From: UBA7396 sp034675265
Lineage (GTDB): Bacteria > Patescibacteriota > Gracilibacteria > BD1-5 > UBA6164
Reading direction: 5' to 3'
Assembly: GCA_034675265.1 (NCBI GenBank)
Contig: JAUCDK010000028.1
Span: 1-14,127, forward strand
DNA length: 14,127 bases
Part shown: positions 5,739 through 14,127 of the stretch, piece by piece
Layout of the letters: each line of letters opens with the position of its first letter
Numbering within the stretch: position 1 is the first letter of the stretch
The notes under the pieces: model-generated
Database searches by the model: none
The model's input: the letters and a program-made list of their open reading frames with translations, nothing else
Told to the model about the DNA's origin: nothing
Translations under genes and position numbers: made by a program

Positions 5739-8700
5739 ATACTCTACATTCACATTATAATTATTTTTTACTTCATATATTCAAGCTGATTTCAAATTAT
5801 CTATCAAGCTTCCATATTTGACTTTATATGTGTATGTTTTTAACTCTCAAGAAGTTTGTAAATCTTTTTCTTGTTGTATAAGAGATTTATTTTTATAATT
5901 TTCTAAATTGGTACAAGATACTCATTCACAAGCTCAAAATCAAGTTGAATTATCCCAATCACCTAAATCATTTTCAGTATATGTATGATCAATTTCAAAT
6001 TTTGCTCCAAGAGTTTTTACCTGAATTTGAACTACATCATTTGCTAAAGTAAGATTTCCTGGTTGTAAAACTCCTAAATCAATTTGATTTTCATCAAGAG
6101 TTACTTGAAAATCATCTACATAGAATTCTTTTGAGCTTTGAGATATATTTCAAACCATATCAGCAATGCTAAATTGTGCTCTATATCTTCCATACCCAAT
6201 ATTTTTTAAAACATATTGTGCATTATTTTGAGTAATAGTTCAAGAGTATGATTGATTTCCTAATGAAATAAAACTATTTCCATTCCATTTTTGTATATCA
6301 AAATCAACGCTTTGAATATTAAGCGAAATATTATCACTATAAACATAAGAAATATCGTAATTTCAAACTGGTAAAATCAAATTATTTTCTAAATTGTATT
6401 CTAAATTTGGAGCTTCTATATCAAATACATTTTGAGTTTTTGGAGTTCAAAGAGTGGTAGGATTATCAAATCATTGTGAAACCAATGCTCTATACCAACT
6501 ATTTACTCATAATCCATTTGTAATTGGATTTTTTCTTTCTATCGAAGCTGGAAGAGTTGTATCTCATAATCACGTCACTAAACTTGCGATGTCTATATCT
6601 ATATTTCCATCATTCAATGTTATCCTATTTCCTGAAAAAACTATATTTGCTACCAAATCTGGTTGAATGTTTATAAGAGAATTTTCACTTGAAGATTTTG
6701 ATATAAGATAATATCCATTTGCTCATATTTGAGCTCAAGAAGGAAGAGTTACTCAAGCAATTTGCCAATTTTCTATACTGATTATTTCATCAGAAAGATT
6801 ATGAAGTTCTACGTAATTATTATTTTCATTTTCTGAAACCATAATTTCATTAATAATAATCGGTGCGCTTATAGAAACAAAATATGTTTGTTTTTGCATA
6901 TTTCAAAGCGCATCTCTCACTTTATTTTCTACAAAAGAAATTTCAGAAGAAGAAAAATCTATATTTTCACCTGAAAGTGTAATTGATTTTTCTACACTAT
7001 TTACTCAAGTGATAGTATAATTTCCTGCATTTTGTAGAACAAAATTTGATGAAATAAAATCATTTATATCAATATTTTCAGAGAAATTCATAAATATTTT
7101 ATGACTTCCCGGTTCATATCTTGCTCAAGTAATGATAGGTCAAACAGCATCTTGAGAAATAATATTTTGTAATTTCACTCCATTATCATTGAGATCTTTA
7201 AGTGAATTATTTGAAATAATTTGAATACTTGGAATTGCCTGAGTATCAAATATAGATTTTTCTTGGATTCAAACTATTACCTGAGTAGTTCCACTTAAAG
7301 CATATGAATCAGAAATATAGCCATTTACTCAAATATGAATGTCAGAAAAATTTCCGTTCAATGATTCGCTAAAATCAAGTAATATTGCGTCTATTTTTCC
7401 ATTTGCATTTTGATCAAGAGTAGAAGCAAAATTTAGTTTTGGAGAAATTTTTTCTTGAACAGCACGATTTGATATTGATTCTCATATATTTCAAAATTTA
7501 TCTTCAATATTTCAAACATAACTGAATGTAATATTTGGGTGAGTTCCATTAATATTTCCAACCGTAAAATATGCTGTATTTCCAGAAATAGTTCCATTTG
7601 ATATATCTCCTTCATTTATAGAAAATCAACTTAAATCTCAAATAATACTTTCAGAAAAAGTAAATTCTAATTTATTTGCTACATAATTGGTATCTGAAAT
7701 TTTTGCAGAAATAATTACTGGTTTTGCCTTATCAATAAGTACAAGTGATGTACCTAAACTTCCAGCTTGATTGTTGCTTGTATCTTTCCAACTTGCAAGT
7801 GATTGAAATCAAAAAGTATATCCTGTTGCATCGGTATTTACACTTCATAAAGATAATTGTAATGTTGCTTTATTTCAAGAAACAGAAGTTGAAGTAACAA
7901 CAAGTCCATTATTTAAAGAAAATGCTGAGGTATCTGTAGTAGAAGAAATATTTTCAGAAAATAATACTTCAATACTATTAAATATTCATGAGTTGTTTGC
8001 AAATATTTCTGCTTGTAAAATTCTTGGGCTTGCAGTATCTACTGATACAATATTTGAAATACTGCTCATTTTTTTCCCTGCTAAATCTTGCAAACTTCAT
8101 TCGATATACGAAAGTTGTGGAGTTGTTGATGTATCTCCAAAATCATTAAATTTTAAAAGAAATACATTATCATTTGCAGTATTTCAAGTTTCCCATGAAC
8201 TTGGCACACCAACTCAAGAAATCATAAAATCTGATAATACAATACTTGTATCTACAATAGACTCACTCATAGTTACCTTCAAAGCATCGATTTTTCCATT
8301 TGCACTTAAATCCATTGTTTCTACATTTACAATAGTTGGTGGTGTAGAATCAATAAGGATAAATGGAGATGAAATTTTATTTGAAAGATTTCAAATAGTA
8401 TCGTATGCTGAAATAATAATAGAAATATTTGAATCTATTTCAGGAAGAGTAAAATTATAACTTCAAGAATTTGAAATATTTTCTGCAATAGTAGTAAATG
8501 TTCATGCATTATTATATTCCAATTTTATATGTGAAAATCATGCTCAAGATGTAGAAATTTTTTCTGGATTCCATGTAATATTAAAATTGCTTCCTCAAGC
8601 ATAAAATTGTCAACTTGGAGTAAATGTAAAAATATCATTTGCAATAACAGGTCATACTTTATCAAGAATGATTTGTATATTTTGAGACGCAGAATTATTT

Positions 8701-11700
8701 ATTTTATATGATTTATCATATGCGTATGCTATAATTTCATAATTTTGGCCATCATCATCAATACCTGGAGCAGTAAAATTATAACTCCAATTTGCATAAT
8801 TATTTGAAGTTGAAGTTGCTAAAAGCACTTCATCATTTCCCCAAACGTTCCCGTTCCAATATTGTAATCATTTTTTTATAGCAATTTTTACAGATGAAAT
8901 TCAAGAAAGTGCATCATTTGCTGTTCCAGAAAAAGCAACAGATCCAGAGAAATAAGTATTTGAAAGATTATTTATATGTATAACTGGAAGTAGTGTATCT
9001 GCTATATATTGTCTTGGAGTAGAAAGAATTTCATTTCATGCCTTATCAAGAGCTTTAATAACTAAATCATAATTTTCCCCATTTATTATTTCCGGAGCAA
9101 TAATTTGATTTAAATTATAAGAAAGAGTATTTATATCTTCTTGTAAAGTATTCCAAACAAGATTTTCAGTATAAGCAGAACCATTCCAATATGTAGAATT
9201 TGAGTTTCTTTTAAAACTATATGAAACTGATTGTAGTCCTATATTATCGTTAAGAGAGGCTATAGTATCAAATCATCATGCATTTATATAACTTCCATTT
9301 GGTGGAGTTCATATACTTAAAGAGAGAGTTGGTTTTTGAGAATCAATAACAAAAATTCAACTTTCTACATAATCAGACTCATTTCATACATTATCACGAG
9401 CTTTTATTCTCAGTTTTGCTTGAGTAGAATTAAGGGCTCAAATCGACCAATTATAACTTCAAGAATTTGAAATATTATTTACCAAAACATTCCAAACTCA
9501 TCCATTATTTAAAGAATATTCTAGAGTAATTGGATCTAAAGGAAGCGTTTGATTATCGGTAATATTTTGAAGATTCCAAGTAAGAATATAATTTTTATTT
9601 CCTGGAATAAAATTTCAAACTCATGGCATTAAAAAAACTCATTGAGCAATAACCGGTTTTGTTTTATCAAGAGCAAATATTTGACTTTGAGTCATATTTT
9701 CATTTCCTGATTTATCTCTTGAAGAAATTTTTATTCTATAGTTATTTCCTGTTGAAAGTGATGTAATATTCCAATTATATGGAGAAATATTTGCTCATGA
9801 ATAAACAAAATTATAATTATTTCATCAATCCGCAGAATACTCTATTTTTATAAAATCTAAATTTGAATCTGTGATACCACTCCATGCTATGTTCAAATTA
9901 TTTCATCAATATGTAGAAGCTATTGGTGCAGAAATAGTTCCAGTTGTTGGTGGAGTATTATCAACAGTAATTGAAACCAATTTTTCTATTGTAGTTACTT
10001 CAGAAATAGTAGAAACAATAAGTTTTATTTGTCTTACTGCTTCAACCACACTTCCGGCAAATCAAACTTGAAAACGATAGGTTACTTTTCAAGATTCGTA
10101 ATTACAAGTAATTCCTACTGGTGGTGTAGCACATACAACCTGTGTATGAGTTGCATTTCCTGTTAAAGCAGATAAATCAGCTTTTATATGGGAAACATCT
10201 GTATTTGTCAGATTTGCTGTAATTTCGATAGTATTATTTGCTTTGGTAAATTGAGTTGAAGATAATAATATATCAGATATTTTTTCTTGTGAAATTGTTG
10301 GGATAGTAGTATCTACAATGAATTTTCAACATTCAGAAACATCTCAATTATTTCACATATTGTCAATTGCTGTTACATTCCAAGCATAATTCCCATTTAC
10401 TAAAGTTGAAGTTTGTTTTGATAATGTATTTGTTTGAAGTGTTTGAATAGGTGCTGATTCACAAGCTGTTCATGAGTATATTTTTACAACATACTCTTTT
10501 ACTCAAGCACCATTTCCATTATTATCAATAGCAGCACTCCAAGAAAGTGTTGGAGTAGGATTTGAAGTATTTGGTAATTGAGTAAGTGCTGGAGCAAGAG
10601 GTCAAACATTATCAAATTTTATTGATATTGGTGATGTTGTGATCGAATTTCATGCCAAATCTTGACCTTCTAACACAAGATTATAATGACTTCCTGGTAA
10701 CAAAAATCCACTCAAAGAAATAGTCTGTGTGTGATCTCAAACGGTTAATTGTTGTGGATCATTTATAGAAAGTATTTTATCAGGAGAGCTGTTTCCCCCA
10801 ACTCTTGTAAAAATAAATTTTGTGGATCATCATCATTTCATTGCTTCATCAAAATGAAATTGGACATCAATACTTCCACTAAAAAAATTATTGTATGAAG
10901 AGAGCGTATTATTTTTAAAATTTGTTATTGTCGGAATTTGTCAATCAGTAATTTTTAGACCTCAAGAGAAAAAATAATTATTATATCATCAAATAGCACT
11001 TCTGATGGCTCATGTTTGGATAATAAGATTTGATCAACTCGCTCAAAGATTTTCAAGTGGAGAAATCAAAAAATTAATTTTACTTCATTGAACACTTTGA
11101 ACTCAAAGAGGTGAAAAAACATTTCCATTATAATTATAACTTAATAATGCTCCAGAATGATTTTCTAGATCAGTATCAAGTGTGGTATCTGTTGTGAGTT
11201 CTAATTGAGTATTAGAAGTAAATTTTGCAGACAAAATTTTTGCATTTTGAACGGTATCAGCAGTTAAAACTCATGGTTGAGAACATCAAACCTCTCAATA
11301 TGACAAATCCTTTCCACGGATCAAAACACATGCTTTATAACTTCATCAAGAAACAAAAGATGTATTTGTTGAATCTTTTGTTATATCAGAGGTTCCTAAA
11401 AAATGCTGAATATTTGGATCTTTTAAAGCGGCAATATAATTATTTCCATGAGTAGAAATATTAAATTCAATATTTGAAGGAATTACATAAATATAATATG
11501 AAGAAAAACTCGACATATCTGCTGTTGGAATATCCCATTCTAATGTAATATCTCTTCCATCTAGTCCACTATAATCACTATCAAAATCTCAAAATGTATG
11601 TACCAAATTTTGCATACTTGCAACAGGAATTACTTTTGAGATACTTCAAGTTTTATATGAAATATTTGTTGCATTGTCTTTACAAAATACATGAAAAATA

Positions 11701-13142
11701 TTTTGCCCACTTTGTAACAATGAATTTGGAATTGGGAAAGTGTTAATGGTATTTGCTGAAGTAGTAGTCCAATTTAGAGTTCCAGTTCAGGTTCATAAAG
11801 TAGATGTCCCTAATAATTCTCAAGCAAAATATCAATCCTCTGAACAAGCAAAAGTTGCTTGTGTATCATTTAATCATACATTTACAGAATACACTGGTGC
11901 AGAAATATCTGGTCAAATAGTATCTTTTACAATATCCCTTGAGAGTGAACCCGTATACCCCTCTTTTTCAAGACAGACATACACGGTATTATTTCATTCT
12001 GAGAGCAATGATGAAGAAATATCAAATATTTTTTGAGTATTTTCAACATAACTTTCGAGTGGAGAAATTTCAACTCATCCTTCACATCAAATACTTCATC
12101 CAACAACAGCCTTAATATTTCAGCTACTCGTTGAAGAAACACTTAAAAGTGAATTGGTTTTTTCTGGTCATCAAAGTAAAGTTTCACTTAAAGATACAAA
12201 ATCAATAACAGGAGTTAAACTTTCTACTACTTTCAAAGTAATAGAACTTGTTTTATCTTCACTTCAAAATCTTGAATCTGTTGAGTCATTTATATTTCCA
12301 TCAGCATCAATTGCAGTAAAATAGTTTTTTGGAAAAGTATAAATTCATAAACTTGCGTTCGTAGTAATTCATGTTTTTTTAAAAATTGCTGTTTTATCAT
12401 CAGCCAAGCATGAATCATATGATAAAGTTTCTGTTTCTGATAATCAAAGTTGTGATAAATTTGCTGTAATATTTCATCAAGCAATATTTGCACATCCGTT
12501 ATAATCTTTTACTTTTACTACTAAATTGATTGGCTCTGAATGAAGTCATTGCACTTGATCAACGGTTTGAGTTGCGTCTAATGTTTCAAAATAATAATCT
12601 GTTATATGTGGTTTTACATTCACGTATATAATAGTTTCTTTTGTATCAGAAAGATAGGTTCCATTATTTGCAGAAAAATGATTTTTTAAAACATTTTCAT
12701 ATATAGACCAATTTTGAGGGAATTTTAAAAGAATTCTTCTCATTTGATAGGTATCATTTGGTTGTAATTCTACTCAATTATAATAATTTGGAACACTTGG
12801 TGGATAAAATTGATCTAACGAAATACTTCATTGTAAAGATACCAAATTACGATTTGGATATGCTCTTGAAGTTTCAGCTTGATATATAATTCAGCTTGGA
12901 AACTCAGTATGATAAGTAATTCCAGAAAAAATATCCGCAGTATTATTACCTACACTTACCTCAAATCTAAACAATGTATTTGGAGGTATTGATAGTGTAT
13001 CTTGTTGATTTGTAAAACTTCCTGTATCAAGAGAAACTCTTTGATCTATAATAGAAAAAGAAGCTGCTTGTACAAAAAAATTATACGGTAAAAATTGGCA
13101 AAGACAAAAAACAAATAATGTAAAAAGTGATACATACCTCAT
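5736..13142 (-). CDS. Giant secreted Ig-repeat protein with lamin-tail domain
   Basis: With UGA as Gly this is one open frame of 2468 residues; start and stop are in the same frame, and codon phase checked at several internal UGA sites agrees. A signal peptide (hydrophobic 4-24, likely cleavage near VQA-A, 26) implies export. Residues about 28-400 have no family I can name, but include a Ca-site-like DADGNINDS near 278. From about 840 to 2090 there are roughly twelve Ig-like repeats of 95-115 residues opening with motifs such as VDTTIP, VDNTPP, LDKTKP and IDSTPP. Two repeats carry ANGKIDA followed by a SESI/SESL-type strand, as in SbsA-type Ig domains. INEIMVSENENNNYVELHN near 2095 is a lamin-tail domain. 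A beta-rich C-terminus has a CEGVSC pair and no membrane anchor or sorting motif. The likely role is surface adhesion or structure, by inference. No Shine-Dalgarno sequence is seen. It lies 60 bases downstream of another surface-protein gene. Confidence 0.9.
7100..10620 (-). repeat. Array of about twelve Ig-like domain repeats
   Basis: Within the giant gene, D-x-x-x-P boundary motifs recur at about residues 842, 943, 1059, 1157, 1266, 1381, 1492, 1598, 1700, 1801, 1896 and 1997. The spacing is 95-115 residues. Most repeats have diverged at DNA level, but a 28-base identical stretch occurs at 8453-8480 and 9449-9476, both encoding ENISNSGSYN-type residues. The repeats are protein-level Ig-like modules, not a DNA tandem array. 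Confidence 0.8.
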
Positions 13143-13202
13143 AAATTTTTTTTAGTTATATTTTTAATACATTATTTGTTTTTGTTGGAAAATCAAATTT
13201 TA

Positions 13203-14127
13203 TTAATCTGGCTCTCAACTTGGAGTAACTCAAACAGTATAATTTACTATACTCTCATTACCAACTCTATCTGTAAGTCTGAGACTGAGAGTAATATTTC
13301 CTGTTTCAGTTGGTGCTGTTGTATTTACATTTAAGTTATTTACAAATACCCATTGATCAGTCACTCAGAAAGCAGATCATCATGAAAGTACTTCTACCAT
13401 AACTGATTCACTAAAAGTTATATTTCCAGATAAAGGTGTTCCAGCAGATACTGACATTGGTAATGTACTAGAAGCTGTTGCTGGAGTATTATCAATATTA
13501 AATTGACTTACATCTGGTGTTATTTGAACTGTATTTCATGCACTATCTGAGAATGTATAGGTAACATTTTGATTACTATACACTGTTTTTGTATATTCTC
13601 ACCATCCTGATCAGTTTGTCCATCCAGAAGGTGCATTTCATGGTGTAGATTGAGTTTCTGTAGGTCCTCCTCCTCATACAGCTCAAAGAGTTACTGTTAA
13701 TGTCACAGATTGTACTGTTGCCCCTGGAGCAGCTGAATACGTTACACTTGCTGTTGGTGCAATATTATCAAAATAAATAGATTGAGATACAGAATTACTT
13801 ACATTTCCAGCAGCATCTTTAGCCCAAACATAAACTACATTATGTCATTGAGTTGATATAGTTGCACTTGAAATACTTGGTTGCCATCCTCATGCAGCAG
13901 CAGAAGGGGCAGATGGAGCTGAAGCTCCATATCATGGAACTACTTGAACGTAATATCATGTAATTCAAATATTATCTGAACCATTTACTGAAAGTGGCAC
14001 AGATGCAGTATTTGTATGTCCGTTATAATTAGTAAGACTTAGAGACGATAAAGTTGGAGCTTGAGTATCAGAAGCTTCTACATTTTTTACTGTAATTGTA
14101 AAGTTTTGTTCTACATATAATCATCCC
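13203..14127 (-). CDS. Ig-repeat surface protein, C-terminal part (5' end outside window)
   Basis: Only the last 308 codons are inside the window; the gene enters from the right edge and stops at TAA (13203-13205). Read with UGA as Gly it gives Ig-like material: ASDTQAPTLSSLSL opens one domain, WAKDAAGNVSNSVS closes it, then FDNIAPTASVTY and FDSAGNTVQI-like strands (SDSAGNTVQI), then IDNTPATASSTLP and a final strand LRLTDRVGNES. This is the same DxxxP architecture as the giant protein downstream, so the two are probably related surface proteins in one locus. UGA-Gly is frequent, including a tandem pair, and TGG is used for Trp. No anchor or sorting motif is visible at the C-terminus. The 60-base AT-rich gap to the next gene holds no clear terminator, so co-transcription is possible. 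The N-terminus and signal peptide cannot be seen. Confidence 0.85.

Noticed and set aside
7993..8460. Plus-strand open frame of 155 codons, and other plus-strand frames (2332-2526, 6454-6666, 9871-10071, 11225-11455, 11740-12036)
   Set aside because: They are antisense to well-supported genes, match no family and have no coherent domain pattern.
7100..10620. CRISPR-like or DNA tandem repeat array
   Set aside because: Periodicity is about 300 bases at protein level with diverged DNA; there are no short identical repeats with regular spacers.
11927..12493. Minus-strand frames at 11927-12142, 12290-12493 and 7433-7615
   Set aside because: They are out of phase with the giant gene, which covers the same bases with recognisable repeats; they are frame shadows.
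5736..13142. Reading this region as a degenerate pseudogene or intergenic desert full of stops
   Set aside because: All in-frame interruptions I met are UGA; TAA and TAG occur in frame only at the end. Phase agrees at widely separated points and the protein shows coherent Ig and lamin-tail domains.
13143..13202. Promoter for the giant gene in the 60-base gap
   Set aside because: TTGATT is present, but no acceptable -10 lies at normal spacing in this AT-rich stretch; co-transcription with the upstream gene is equally likely.

Overview
This is a roughly 30% G+C bacterial segment in which every gene I can support lies on the minus strand. It reads correctly only if UGA means glycine (genetic code 25). 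The proof is in the sequence: in lepA, UGA falls on invariant glycines such as the G of ERGIT and of TQGIEAQ; in ribosomal protein S1 it supplies the G of LKGFIPVSQ. TGG is used separately for tryptophan, and a tRNA-Trp with anticodon CCA is present. That points to Candidatus Absconditabacteria (SR1) or Gracilibacteria, the reduced Patescibacteria known to use this code. Arginine is almost all AGA with rare CGT, and a hand scan found no in-frame CGA or CGG. No start codon has a recognisable Shine-Dalgarno sequence.

Left part (1-5740), translation genes. In transcription order (right to left) these are lepA (elongation factor 4), a terminator overlapping a promoter, tRNA-His, rpsA (S1, four S1 domains), rpsB (S2), a strong terminator, a small membrane protein of Tic20/DUF4870 type, tsf (EF-Ts) and tRNA-Trp. 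The classic rpsB-tsf pair is kept but is split by the membrane protein gene and the terminator.

Right part (5736-14127), surface proteins. One uninterrupted 2468-residue gene with a signal peptide encodes a rod-like secreted protein: an N-terminal region, about twelve Ig-like repeats of 95-115 residues with D-x-x-x-P boundary motifs, a lamin-tail domain near residue 2095, and a C-terminal beta-rich domain. Read with the standard code it would be shattered into fragments of at most 83 codons. Upstream of it is the 3' end of a second Ig-repeat surface protein that runs off the window edge. These look like the cell-surface or host-contact machinery of an episymbiont or predator; that role is inferred from lineage and architecture, not shown by the sequence.

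Nothing here looks like a mobile element, CRISPR array, phage or defence cassette. The most interesting signals are the recoding, its strong gene-to-gene bias (UGA avoided in tsf, rpsB and mostly rpsA, but about half of the glycines in lepA), and the giant Ig/lamin-tail protein.
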